Part shown: positions 50,069-62,187 of the stretch, in pieces | How positions within the stretch are numbered: position 1 is the first letter of the stretch | Layout of the letters: every line of letters starts with the position of its first letter | Assembly: GCA_037893245.1 (NCBI GenBank) | Contig: JBAIAA010000743.1 | Location: forward strand, 496,001 to 560,000 | Length of the DNA stretch: 64,000 nucleotides | DNA from: Crossaster papposus | Lineage: Eukaryota > Echinodermata > Asteroidea > Velatida > Solasteridae | Reading direction: 5' to 3' | Notes under the pieces: model-generated | The model's input: the letters and a program-made list of their open reading frames with translations, nothing else | Databases searched by the model: none | What the model was told of the DNA's origin: nothing | Made by a program: the position numbers and the translations under genes

Positions 50069-50199
50069 ACTTTTAACTTTTAACTTTTAACTTTTAACTT
50101 TTAACTTTTAACTTTTAACTTTTAACTTTTAACTTTTAACTTTTAACTTTTAACTTTTAACTTTTAACTTTTAACTTTTAACTTTTAACTTTTAACTTA
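50069..50199 (+). repeat. (TTTTAAC)n satellite
   Basis: About 18 nearly perfect heptamers. The flanks 49.2-50.0 kb hold homopolymer runs and A/T-rich sequence only. Confidence 0.95.
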
Positions 50200-50284
50200 T
50201 GTGGGTAATTTTTCATTGGATAATATTGAATGTAAAAAGTGGTAACTTTCATTTCCTAAGAGTTCAGTATTTAAGCTTATTGAG

Positions 50285-50613
50285 TACAGTTACAGCACTT
50301 CAAAAAGCAATGTATTTTGCACTATTTAATAGTCAAGCTTTATAAAGTACAATTACAGCACTTCAACAAGCATCATATATTTGTACCTTATAAAGTGCAG
50401 TTACAGCACTTTCAGACCCATTCAAGCTTCAACAAGTACAGTTGCAGCACTTCTAAAAGCAATGTATTTAGTAGTCAAGCTTTATGAAGTACAATTACAG
50501 CACTTCAATAAGCATCAGATATTTCTAATTCATGAGGTGCAGTTACAGCACATCAAGAAAATTCACTTTTACAGCCATTCAACCTTCAACAAGTACAATT
50601 GCAGCACTTCAAG
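50285..50613 (+). repeat. Higher-order repeat on GTACAGTTACAGCACTTCAA
   Basis: Seven units starting near 50285, 50347, 50396, 50437, 50489, 50536 and 50593. The first three differ from each other (A, B, C), and the same order recurs (A', B', C', then A''), giving a period of about 152 nt. Confidence 0.85.
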
Positions 50614-51564
50614 AAGCACAGAAGTTTAGGTTAATCTTACTCACATATTCTCCTCAATAGGCCTGTCTGAAATGCAGTGAAGCTACATCTTCAGTCACAA
50701 TCAAGTCCTGTAATAGCATTTAACAAAGTAACCAACAGGTTAATATAAATATACAAGACAATATCTCAATCCTCTAGATATAATTTGTGCTATTTACACA
50801 ATCTTCGCAATATGAATTCTATACTAAAATTAACTTTCAATACATTGTTTTGGTATTAATAAACTATGCAATTGTCAATAGCATACATTCTTGGGTTTGG
50901 TGGTAACACTTTTTAATAAAAAGGTTCAATTTCCATGACTATTCACGATTTACCACACACAAAAAATAGGCTTTAGAATAACGTCAATATATTATTATTT
51001 CAATCATAAACAACTTGGGATTCAGGTAGTCATCAAGCTTCACAACACATTGGGTCCAGGGTAGTGTTCCATCCCACGATGCAGAAACCTGTTTAACCAA
51101 ATAAAAAAAAAATTAAACAAACATAAATTTATTTACAGTATGAACTATCTTATTCAGTCATATTGGGAGGAGGTTTGACATTCACATTTCGTTTTCAGAT
51201 ATAACTATATTTAACAATCAAAGCTCATAACATTCAACAACATTTTCGGTAACATGCAAGGATAATCCACGTTTCTTTTTGGGTCAAAAAATTAATAATT
51301 CAGTTTTTAAACATAAAAGTAGTAATTTTATGACATTTCTACAAGTAAATCATTACCATAAATTTTGGATATATTCATTTCTATTTAACATTATCAAACG
51401 CTGCACACAATATATGCACTACAAGAGCAACTTGCTCGGCTAAACATTTTCGTACATATCTTAATTATTTTTTTTTCATTTTATTAACTTGCCGAACATA
51501 GTAACTGCTTTATTTGGGATGTTAAAACATTCTCAGATTAACATGTAGCCAATTCTTACCCATT

Positions 51565-51904
51565 CTACAAGTTTGCAGCAATGGTATTGGAGTCCAAGTA
51601 CATCTGCAGGAGATCGTCACACATTTCAAACTGCTCCTATGATACAATAATAAAAACAGCCCATTTAGGTTGGTGCCACAATTCTTTTTTGACCAGCTTT
51701 CGATTGACCAACAACATCATTTATTATATGTTCAACACGACTGTTTAAAGAACATTCTGGTGATAATCATTTCAGTACACCAAATTTATAAATCATTGTT
51801 AACAGAAATACATACCGCCGAGTACAGCATGTTGAAGGGTGCCATGCGTAGACGAAGGACTGCTTGAAACAAGCCAAATACATTCTCCCCGAGTTGCAAC
51901 ATCA
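51565..51904 (-). pseudogene. Last two RPTP D2 exons, open and ending in a stop
   Basis: Exon 51816-51904 encodes MLQLGENVFGLFQAVLRLRM then APFNMLYSA. It joins in phase 0 to 51565-51636, EQFEMCDDLLQMYLDSNTIA then ANL and TAG. They match the end of RPTP D2 ([34 protein letters not shown] region). Confidence 0.75.
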
Positions 51905-52160
51905 CTACAACAACACAAATTAAAACATTTCACATAAAGTCTCATTTCAACAGGCAACAGCACTACAATAGCAACATTTTCAAGTTACAGAATCATTTAT
52001 GTATTTGTTATCAATAAAATTAGCAAATAGCTTCAGTCTGGGTCATCACAGGGCGCGTTAACAATAACATTACATAAATCAGGAAATTTAGTGTTTCTAA
52101 CATGTACATTTATGTGTAAATTTTAATTGCCCAAAAAATATAAGTTTTCAGTCTACTTAC

Positions 52161-52255
52161 ATGTAATGAGGTCATCCTTCAACCCATGGCCGAGTCTGCA
52201 TTCATTACAAGCAGCTAGGCGTGCTCTCAAACGATGGCCACTCTAAACATGCATA
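52161..52255 (-). pseudogene. Possible RPTP D2 exon, frame broken
   Basis: After TTTTTTCAG, one frame reads LEWPSFESTPSCL (compare LGWPMYRDTP of D2) and then hits TAA; another frame carries on to the donor. A frameshift is likely. Weak evidence. Confidence 0.4.
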
Positions 52256-52408
52256 CTGAAAAAAAACCAATATATCTCAACATAAACCAAAAACGGAGAT
52301 AGTGGAGTAAAAGTACACACATTTTAGGTTAGTTAGATTGTAAAAATAATTGCTTATTTTTTTCCACATTTACAATTCTTGTCTAATGCTATTTTATTAC
52401 AAACTTAC

Positions 52409-52507
52409 CTTGTTCGTTGCTGTGCACAGTAAGTTTCCGGTCTTCAGTCAACTTGATAACAAATGGTCCAAACTCGCACGTACAACCCATCTCATCTGGC
52501 CCATGGT
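52409..52507 (-). pseudogene. RPTP D2 exon following the block
   Basis: Encodes HGPDEMGCTCEFGPFVIKLT then EDRKLTVHSNEQ, plausible for the D2 segment after the YWP region. Its phase does not fit the DFWR exon before it. Confidence 0.55.
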
Positions 52508-52663
52508 CTGAAATAAAAACAACCAAAAATTGTTTCACACTATTGACAAGATTAAAGATGATTTGTTATCAAGTTAAATTTTAATTGCCAATAATCATAT
52601 TTTAATATAACATTACAATAACTATCCATTGGGTGGGATTCTAACCTAGAATTCAAAGCTTAC

Positions 52664-54051
52664 TTTATTATCAAAATCTAGTGCGTCCAACATGACAATG
52701 CAGGAAACTTTGTCATACACCATCCTCCAGAAATCTACGAGTGTTAGGCACGGGCATCTGGGTACCGATGTACGTCTTTCATCTGCAATAACCCTAACAA
52801 AATATGAAAAGGAACATGGGTAAATGTTAATATATTGATGCACGACATAAATTTAAAAAAAATGCCACATACTTAAATAGTTACACAACAACACCCCAAA
52901 CATCTTTTAAAAAAGGCAAACAGGTTGGGCAGTATAAAATAAAACAAATATTCATTTCAAAGAATGTAGATATACTTACTGGTACAAATGTGGCATTAAT
53001 GTAGTTACTCTCATTGGCACAGACAGTACTCATCAAAAATACACGATTACGGTCTTCTGCAGAATGAGAAATACAAAATGTTGCACAAGGTATCAATACC
53101 ATCTATAAACAATACCATCTATTTAATCTACTAGCTGCATCTGTAAATATTTGTTTATTACATGTACATTACAATTGAAACCAAGTTCCAAGCCATTTGT
53201 TAATATATTTCATGGTTTCAGATAAAAAATACATTAAACATGCCGTGTGTATTAGATCACATCCTACATAGTCCTACCAATAACATTCATTTCTTATGGC
53301 CGATACTCACGTGCAGGGAAATCTGTTCTTGTCGACATTCTCAGGTAGTCTACTATTTAGAGTCGATTCAGTTTCTTGCCTTCATTTCCTTTTCATCAGC
53401 TTGCAGAGCATCTGTCAATCGTAAGAACATACAACACAATAATAGTTTAGGGTTTTCTTCCGTTTGAAGCCCAATATTTGACCATAACTGCACCACACCA
53501 TTTCAACTGCAGTTGGGCATTTGTTATTGATTTGCAGATATGTACGAGTGTTTAACAAAATAAATACAGTTTTCTTAAAATATTTTTAAGTCAACCTCCA
53601 GAATATTTAGAACTAATGTACCAAATCAGAAAGTTATCAGGACTTGCCTCAAACTGTTTGCACACTTTTCAGAGCCGTTAACTTCCAACGGTAGTCATCG
53701 ATGTCATAGGCAGTATCAATGGTCATAGAAAGCAGCAAAACACAACATCGTAGTATTGCTCCTAAATACAAACCAAAAAGTTAAGAAAATAACATTAATT
53801 ACCACTTATTAACTATTGCAGCTCAAATGGGTACAGAAAAGTAATAAATACATTAAATATTACAGAACACACCAAAGGACAGTATTAGTTAGAAAACATT
53901 CAGGTTTATCGCTTTTGCACATCGAGTCTTGCCTCTGTTTGTACCATCTTGTTTCACTTCTGTCTATTCTTTGTCAATTTCTCCATCCTTGTGCATCATA
54001 TCAAGCATGTAATCTACAGCAATGTACGTCCCTGTACAGCCAATGCCAGCA
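52664..54051 (-). pseudogene. RPTP triplicated block, copy c
   Basis: P-loop exon 53933-54051 reads AGIGCTGTYIAVDYMLDMMH with an in-frame TAG nine codons later. EQYY exon 53648-53761 is frameshifted. PENV-type exon 53311-53411. NR-YI exon 52980-53056 (NRVFLMSTVCANESNYINAT) keeps the family YINA. DFWR exon 52664-52793 reads VDFWRMVYDKVSCIVMLDAL, but a 2-nt loss before VDFW breaks the link to TQMPVPNT. Confidence 0.75.
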
Positions 54052-54201
54052 CTACACAATTTAAAGAAAATATACAAAACAAATTCAGTTAAAGACATTT
54101 GGTAATAGTTCCAATTGTGCATTTCAGTTTCCTCATTAAATCAAGTCATATTTTTATCTACAATTGCCATAAATAATACAAAAATCATAATTCATCATTT
54201 A

Positions 54202-55834
54202 CCATCCTCCAGAAATCAACGACAATGTTAGCCATTAGCATGGAATATGGGTAAATTAAATGTTAATAGTTAGGCACCGCATAAATTGAAAAATGCCACA
54301 TAGTTACACAATCACTCCAAACATTTTTGTTCAATGGCAAACAGGTTTGGCAATATAAATTAACAAAAAAGGTTGATATACTTACCGCTAACAATGCGAC
54401 AATGTAGTTACTCTCATTGGCATACACACTGCTCATCAAAAATGGACGGTTACAATCCTCTGCAGAATCAGAAATACAAAATGTTGCACAAGGTATCAAT
54501 ACCATCTAAAAACATTCACTTTTTTAATCTACTAGCTGCATCTACAAATATGCGTTTGTTCACAAAGTTCCGGGCTTGATCCGAAATGAGGAGTTATACC
54601 AGACGCAAATTAATATTTCCAAGACGAAAAATAAATTTGTTAAGACGTATTCAATGTGTTTATTCGCCGAACGTTTTCAAAGTGTTCATTCGCCGAAGGC
54701 TGAGACCAAAGTGGCCGCATGGCTTGGTTTGCCGTGGTATAACACCGCATGAATATTGGTTAGCATTCCCGTGATCTGATTGGTTTATGCCGTTGGAAAA
54801 CTTTCCAGTCACCCTCTTGTCTTTTATGTATGTACAGTTTTCTTGCGGCTTAGACTCAGTGCGGTTTATACACGCATTGGGCCTGAAGCGGCCTACGCGG
54901 TAATTCCATGTTCCTGCTTATAAATAATTTGATCTTTGAGGGATAAAATTTGTTATATATCAAATCTATGCAATTGAAACCAAGTTCCGAGCGGTTTGTT
55001 AATATATTTCACATTTAATGGTTTCTGATACATAAATTCAACATGCTGTGTGTATTGTAAGATCACATCCTACATACTGCTAGCAATAACATTACTAATA
55101 ACATTCAATCCTTGGTTTTTAAAAGAGGGCGGATACTCACGTGCAGGGAAATCTGTAAATTGGTTCTGGTCAACATTCTCAGGTAGTAAACCATTTAGAG
55201 TCAATTTAGTTTCTTGGCTTCTTTTCATTTCTGTTAATTATAAGAACATAAAACACAATAGTTCAGTTTTTTTCCACCGTTTGAAGCCTAATATTAACGA
55301 TTGACCTCAACTGCACCACACCATTTCAAATGTAGTTTGGTATTTGTTATTAATTTGCAGATATGTAAAAGTATTAAATGAAATAAATACAGTTTTCTTA
55401 AAATATAAGTCGACCTCCACAACATATTGGAGCAAATTAATGTACAAAATCATAAAGTACTCAGGACTTGCCTCAAACTGTTTGCACACTTTTCAGAGCA
55501 GTTAACTTCCAACGGTTGTCATTCATGATGTCATAGGCAGTACCAATGGTCATATAAGCAGCAAACAGGGCATCATAGTATTGCTCCTAAATACAAACAG
55601 TTAAGGAAATAAAATTCATTACCACATAAAGTGTTGCAGCTCACACAGGTACAGAAAAGTAGTAAATACATTAAATATTGGTTAATATTATAGAACACAC
55701 CCAAGGACAATATCAGTTATAATACATTTCCAGGGATATTGCTTTTGCACATCAAGTCTTACCGCCGTTTGGACCATCTTGTTTCAATTCTGTCTATTCT
55801 TCGTCAATTTGTCCCTGTACAGCCAATGCAAGCA
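54202..55834 (-). pseudogene. RPTP triplicated block, copy b
   Basis: P-loop exon 55763-55834, with an internal deletion of about 45 nt and a TAG. EQYYDAL exon 55472-55586 is the best preserved of the three (EQYYDALFAAYMTIGTAYDI), ending at a GC donor. PENV exon 55141-55230 (LNGLLPENVDQNQFTDFPA). NR-YI exon 54386-54459. DFWR remnant 54202-54241, lacking its 5' part. A 400-nt insertion at about 54553-54955 separates the middle exons. Confidence 0.75.
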
Positions 55835-56010
55835 CTACACAATTTTAAAAAAATATACAAAACAAATTCAGTTAAACACATTTGGTAATAGTTCCAATTG
55901 TGCATTTCATTCTCTATTTGGATCAGTTTCTCATGATCAAACCAATTCATAGTATTATTATCTACAATTGCCATAAATAATCAAGAAATCATAATTCATC
56001 CAATCATTAA

Positions 56011-57352
56011 CCATCCTCCTGAAATCGACGACAATGTTAGCCATTAGCATCTGGGTACGTCTCTGTTCAGCGATAACCCTATAGAGATATAAAAAGGAAC
56101 ATGGGTAAAGTAAATGTTAATATAGTTAGGCACGGTATCAATTGAAAAAGGCAACATACTTCAATAGTTACACAATCACACTCGAAACATTTTTTTTTTC
56201 AAAGGCAAACAGATTGGGCAATATAAATTAACAAAACAAACATTCATTTAAAAAAAATGTAGATATACTTACCGCTAAAAATGCGACAATGTAGTTACTC
56301 TCATTAGCATACACACCACTCATCAAAAATGGACGGTTACGATCCTCTGCAGAATAAGAAATACATAATGTTGCACAAGGTATCAATACCATCTAAAAAC
56401 ATTCACTTTTTTATTCTACTAGCTACATCTATAAATATTTGTTTATAACACGTATATCAAAATCTATGCACTTGAAACCAAGTTCCTAGCAGTTTGTTAA
56501 TATATTTCACATTTAATGGTTTCAGATAAATAAATTATGCTGCGTGTATTGTTAGATCACATCCTACATAGTCCTAGCAATAACAATACTAATAACATTA
56601 CGAATAACCTTTAATTTTGAATTTTTTTGGGGGAAACAAGGGGGGGCAGATACTCACATGCCTGGAAATCTGTAAATCAGTTCTTGTCGACATTCTCAGG
56701 TAGTAAACCTTTGAGTCGATTTAGTTTCTTGGCTTTATTTCCTTTCTGTTTATCGTAAGAACATACAGCACAATAGTTTAGGGTTTTCTTCAGTTTAAAG
56801 CCCAATAGTAACAATTCATCTCAACTGCACCGCACCATTTCAAATGTAGTTTGGTATTTGTTATTAATTTGCAGATATGTACAAGTATTTAAGGAAATAA
56901 ATAAAATTTTCTTAAATTATAAGTCAACCTCCACAACATTGGCAGCCAATTAATGTATGAAATCATAAAGTACTCAGGACTTGCCTCAAACTGTTTGCAC
57001 ACTTTTCAGAGCCATAAACTTCCAACGGTAGTCATTGATGTCATAGGCAGTATTGCTCCTAAATAGAAACAATTTTAAGGAAACAAAATTCATTACCACA
57101 TATCAACTGTTGCAGCTCACACGGGTACATCAGGTACATCAGGAAAGTCATAAATACATTAAATATTGGTTTATATTAAAAAAAACACACAAAAGGACAA
57201 TTAGTTATAATTCATTTTCAGGTATAACGCTTCTTACCACCGTTTGCGACATCTTGTTTCGCTTCTGCCAATTTTTCATCAATTTGTCCATTCTTGTGCA
57301 TCACATTAAGCATGGAATCTACACCAATGTACATGTACAGCCAATGCCAGCA
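56011..57352 (-). pseudogene. RPTP triplicated block, copy a
   Basis: P-loop exon 57238-57352 (a 4-nt deletion shifts the frame; Arg is Cys). EQYYDAL-type exon 56985-57058, shortened. PENV-type exon 56658-56745. NR-YI exon 56273-56346 (NRPFLMSGVYANESNYIVAF, open). DFWR exon about 56011-56078 with Trp changed to Arg (DFRRM). Confidence 0.75.
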
Positions 57353-57699
57353 CTACACAAAAAGGTTAAGAAAATATCAAAAAAACATTCATTTGGTAAT
57401 GGTTTACATTGTGCATTTCATTCTCTATTTGGATCAATTTATCATCAAACCAAGTCATAGTTTTATCATAGATAACCATAATTATTTAATGGTCTTTCAA
57501 ATCTTAATCTATTTCTGTGACGTCCTACAATTGTTGAAACTGAATTATTTTTCAAAATGTACAAACATAGTCTTGTCAACTTCATCTACAGCCAAGTAGA
57601 CCAAGTTACAAGTCTACTCTTGGCTGCACATCAAGTTAACAAAGACTACGACTATATATACTTAATGGGTGGATGTATTTCATAATAAACATAGTTTAA

Positions 57700-57895
57700 A
57701 AAACATGCATGCTAAAAAAAAGCAACAAAAACGACATTTGTTTTCAACCCGCATCGGGCAGTGATTTTTGTGGTTCGTGAATTTTTAAAAATAGTTTTTT
57801 TTTTCAGAACACCCACAGGATATCTAGCGCAATCATTTTGCTGGATGCCTACAATTATTTTTTAATATCAAATGGTGTATCCTACCGTTAGTTCA
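57700..57895 (-). mobile_element. R2 MITE remnant in the RPTP locus
   Basis: Reverse-orientation R2 blocks: GGATATCTAGCGCAATCATT, GCTGGATGCCTA and end ATGGTGTATCCTACC. Confidence 0.7.
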
Positions 57896-58193
57896 CAAAG
57901 TTTCATAATAATACAATATTCAAAAACCTGGCAATCAGGGTGACGCCTAGGGCTCATTGGAATAGACTCAAAACTGTAGATTCGGGCAAAGAATGTACTT
58001 TGCCTCATCCATTCGCCTTGACATAAATAAACCCTAAACAAGAGTCAATTACATAATCCTTCACAAGGCTAAATCTTACATGTTGGTCTTCTGTTCCTTT
58101 CTCTATGGTATGGTCTTCTCATTGCATGTGACACAACTTGGGTTTCAACTACGATGGATTACACAGCCTATACAGTCCTACCTACCTACTTAC

Positions 58194-58338
58194 CTGCAAT
58201 GTACAACAATGCATCCCTCATTAAGTTCAGCGTTAACTACTCGTAAGAAGTTAAGCACAGTAGTCAGGTACTCTGGTGGCTCCATATCAGGCCAAGTCTT
58301 CAAGTGGAACTGGGTTACCAGACGAGTTCCATGTCGAC
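58194..58338 (-). pseudogene. RPTP D1 exon with WPD loop, intact frame
   Basis: Encodes RHGTRLVTQFHLKTWPDMEP ... NEGCIVVHC, ending within the Ser codon at GTAAGT. The catalytic WPD Asp and the P-loop His-Cys are kept. The next exon starts with the single base that completes HCS. Confidence 0.85.
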
Positions 58339-58681
58339 CTACAACAAGCATCCATCCATTTTGGAGAAAAAAAATCAAACATTTCATTAGCAAAAACATT
58401 ACCAAGTTATTCTAAAATAGTCTCCAGCATCCTGTGAAATCACAGCACCCAATGTGATGAGATTTTATAAATGGAATTGTGTCAATTTCAAATATTGGTC
58501 TGAAGTGATTCAAAGAACAAAATTGCTAAGCAACAAATTTCACTTGGTAAAGCCCATAAAGTATACATCTCAAAACAAACACAATATATTTCAAATTTTA
58601 TTCAACACAAATTGGAAAGCAAAAGGGGAGCTACAAATCATTTTTCAAAACTCAAACTTGCCTGTTAACAGGAGCAGCTAC

Positions 58682-58822
58682 ATCAGTACATCACTATCAA
58701 CCAGTATACATACCTACAGTGCATCAGTACATCACTATACACCAGTATACATACCTACAGTGCATCAGTACATCACTATACACCAGTATACATACCTACA
58801 GTGCATCAGTACATCACTATAC
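58682..58822 (+). repeat. 41-nt minisatellite, about 3.5 units
   Basis: Unit contains CATCAGTACATCACTATACA and CCAGTATACATACCTACAGT. Only a few substitutions between units. Confidence 0.9.
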
Positions 58823-59616
58823 ACGACTGTATAGTATACTCGTAGCTAGAGCAAGGAACAGTACAGAGCGACCTGCACAACCAGCTCCCAAACTCAAAGT
58901 GAACGTTGATTGAAAATACCCAAGGGTTTTATAGCCAAGAAACGACAAAGGAATTCCCTTTCCCTGATTACAAAAGGTAACCCATTGCAAGGAGTATGTG
59001 GTTAACAATAGCCCAAGGTATCCTAAGATATGTCTCCCATACCGTACCTATCCAATTGTCTGGCATTTTCTTAATACATTTCAATTCCTTTGCCTCACTG
59101 GCATGACTTGGGGCCCCTGGTTGGATTAACCTTATTCCAAACAATTATACCCCACAGGATTAAGAGCCTTTGAAACTCTTCAGTAAATGACCACCATGTG
59201 CTGGGATCTCTAGACTATTATTAACCACATACTTTCTCAGATGGGTTCTCTTTTCAAGCACAATGTGCGAAGATATGGTGGAGGTTTCTCAGGAATTCTT
59301 GTTAGGTTTTTAGGAGGTGCTTCTTTAGTAACAATAGTAGTACATGTACATAACTGGTACAGATGATGAGTACGTTACACAACTGCAGTAGATTCCAGTT
59401 GTATTGTCCATCTCCTTTTGTATTTTAACCTACACTTTCAGGGTGACTTTAACACCCCATCCAGGAACCTTCATTTCTGGGCAGTGGTGATTTTGCATAA
59501 TCCTCATTGTTGTGTGGCTACTAGCTTCTGGGCTCACCCCATATAAAACTGTGGGCATTATTGGGAAGTTCGGGCGTTGCTCTCAGCATCCCATAGGTAG
59601 GAGAGGTACGTGTTAG

Positions 59617-59657
59617 CATGGAGGAATAAGAAGGAAATTCCTTCTTGTTCCTCCATG
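59617..59657. repeat. 41-nt near-perfect palindrome without spacer
   Basis: CATGGAGGAATAAGAAGGAA on the left mirrors TTCCTTCTTGTTCCTCCATG on the right with one mismatch. Elsewhere 58340-61829 shows A/T-rich sequence with no supported exon, including the open frames at 60.8-61.1 kb. Confidence 0.85.
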
Positions 59658-61829
59658 GTGTTAGTACACTGGGACCTCTTCAAGTACGTAGAGACCCAAT
59701 TGTTAAGCTGTTCTTGTGTTGTGACTCTTTGGGTCTTTTTCAGTAGGAGTATTTTACCCCTTCCTATAGGACCTTTTAGGTCTTTTTTGTTGTCTGCAAA
59801 ATAATTGTTGTATTGTTCTTTCCGTGTGGTGATGGTGTATATTCTTGTTTGTTTCTTTTTTCTGTCAGACAGTTAGGGTCGTACCCTACCACGCTAACGC
59901 GTAGGTAGTGTAGCTACACTGGCTGCATGTCTTGTTTAGTGTATGTTTTTGTATTTATAGCTGGTTAAAAAGGACAGGGGGATCGTAACCCCACATACTT
60001 TGGTGTAGTGTGACTACCCTGTCCTCGGGATCTTCCTTAGGAAGACCCTAAAATTATAAAAATAGATAAGGTACATGTTAGTACATTGTATGTGTATATA
60101 CCAGTACATGGAGGCTTTTACTTAGCCAAATTAATGAAAGTTGTTGCTCCTTTAATTTTTATTTGGGACCCTATTCTTGTATAGTGCAACCCTTGGTCTT
60201 TTCAGGAACCGCCCTAATCTAATATAATGAATGAATTCAAATACTTGTTTAATTTGGAGTACAAATAAGATTGAGTTGTGACCCAGGTTTTATTTGGCCT
60301 ACAGTACGCTACAGTATATTTTGATTATTTGGTTTTTTATTTATCTTTTAAAAATTATTTCTTAACTTTATTGATTTGTAATCATGTTAGTATGTTTTGG
60401 TTATATTTATGTCACCCGTTTTTAGCTTTAATATTTCACAAGTACAATTAAAAACTATAAATGTGTTTGTGGACAAACACAACTGTTTCGGGCATCTAAA
60501 ATTACTTTCAATATGTGTGTGGTGGTCTAAGTGTGTGCCAAAGATATATTGGTTTAAAAAAACGTGTGCAAATCCAATGGGGAAAACTCCACCTATAATG
60601 TGACGTCATCTTAATTTTCACATATAACACATCCTGGAATACCTGAATACTAAGTTTGACCCCAATCGAACCTGTACTTGCAGAGATAGAGGGTCCTAAA
60701 AACTGCACCTTTAATATGACGTCACGTGATATAAATTACCTATACTTTGCTCTGAACTTTATTTAATGTATTATTTTAGTTCATTTTTTACTACTCTCTA
60801 AACATTTTTTTTATATAATTGTTTCTTGTATCCCATTCAGCTTGGAGAACTCTTCGGCAGGAACAATGCTTCTCTTGGGTAATCCTTCGGGAAATGAATG
60901 GTATTTTGTATCTAATGCTTTCAGTTTATGTATTCCAGGTAATTGTGGTCTGTGCATTTGTGGAGGTTTCCCCCCCCAAAAAAAAATGGAGAATGCTGGA
61001 TATAACATTGCACAGCCATTTGAATATTTTCCACAACAGTTGGTTAGATACAAAAAAAGAAGGCTTCAATTTGTGTAGTGAAACTAGCCTTCCGAGGTGA
61101 TCCTTGGAGCATTCTGTTTTCCCCGAGGCAAAATAAAATGCTCCATGGATCGCTGAGGGAGAATAGTTTTACCACACTACGAGATAACAAAATCAATATT
61201 TGTTTAATATCACCGCCACAGATTCAGCTTGGTTTGAATTTTTTTTAAATTATTTAAATCTAAATACAGTCGACATGAACTTCGATATAACAATACAAAA
61301 TTGGTGGGAAAAGCCTTAGCTCTGTAGAACAATACGCACTTCGGCATACATTTGCACACGCATACTGCGCCATGGGTATATACTTTTGGCCGTCCAATCA
61401 AGACACAGAATCTGTGGGTGAGGTGTTGGAATAACAAATATACCAATAATATCAATTACCTTGTGGATTTGCAAAAAGCACATTTTGTAGTCCACAAACG
61501 ATTTTTCCTTGACAAGTTCTACCGTGAGGTCGGAATAAATCTTTGATCCAGTATTTGGCCAGTACTGCTCACATTTGATCTAGATTGAACCACACAAGAT
61601 ACTGTACACCACCAAAGATAAACATAGGTCTTTGCAAAAAAAATATTTTAAAAACATTTTTCTAACAAACAAAGGTAGTTGTAAATATTAAAAATTGTAT
61701 ATATTCAATTAAAAAAAACACATTATTACAATGGATGACAGAAACATAACGTTTGAAAGAGACAATTGCCGATATTTCCCCTTTAATTTGTGTTGTTAAT
61801 TCCACAAAATAATGAAAACCACTCCATAC

Positions 61830-61926
61830 CTTGCCATTTTCAACTGGATTGGTGAGCATGATGATCTGGCCCACGTCTTATTGCCAGACCATACGCTACA
61901 TGTCTGCTCCAGAACCTTGTTGGGTC
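61830..61926 (-). pseudogene. RPTP D1 exon with two in-frame stops
   Basis: Acceptor CCCCACCAG and donor GTATGG flank it. It reads TQQGSGADM, stop, RMVWQ, stop, DVGQIIMLTNPVENGK. The first stop (TAG) sits where the family has Trp (WRMVW); the second is TAA two residues before VGQIIML. Confidence 0.8.
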
Positions 61927-62187
61927 CTGGTGGGGAAAGACAAATCAGACTGATCAATACAACCCTCATACCCTAGTGGTAGTGACTCGTTACCACTAAT
62001 AAACACATACACACAGGCCAGGACTTTAGCGTAGCTCATTACAATGACTCGACTCACACCCACTAATATTCGCATACATACAGGCCAGGACGTTAGCATA
62101 GCAGTTTGTCTTATTTTCAGAGCCACAGTTGCTGGATGTAATGCTTCTTTAGGCAAAGTCTAAAAGGAATTGAAAAAAACACCATTT

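Larger units (their letters stand above)
51565..61926 (-). pseudogene. Receptor tyrosine phosphatase pseudogene (R2B-like) with a triplicated exon block
   Basis: Minus-strand exons follow receptor PTP domain order. D1 begins at 61830-61926, then the WPD exon 58194-58338. The P-loop exon starts a block of five exon types (P-loop, EQYYDAL, PENV, NR-YI, DFWR) that occurs three times. The D2 end follows (52409-52507, about 52161-52255, 51816-51904, 51565-51636). NRPFLMSGVYANESNYI and VDFWRMVYDKVSCIVML resemble D2 of PTPRM-type receptors (PFLITIDGESSNYINA, VKDFWRLVLDYHCTSVVML). No copy of the block is intact, and the catalytic Arg is lost in all. The ectodomain would lie beyond the right edge. The final exons are open, so a shortened transcript cannot be excluded. 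Confidence 0.75.

Noticed and set aside
60811..61100. Overlapping 78-93-codon frames on both strands
   Set aside because: One minus-strand frame looks faintly like a cytoplasmic linker, but its position between D1 exons does not fit, no splice sites are convincing and no family is recognised.
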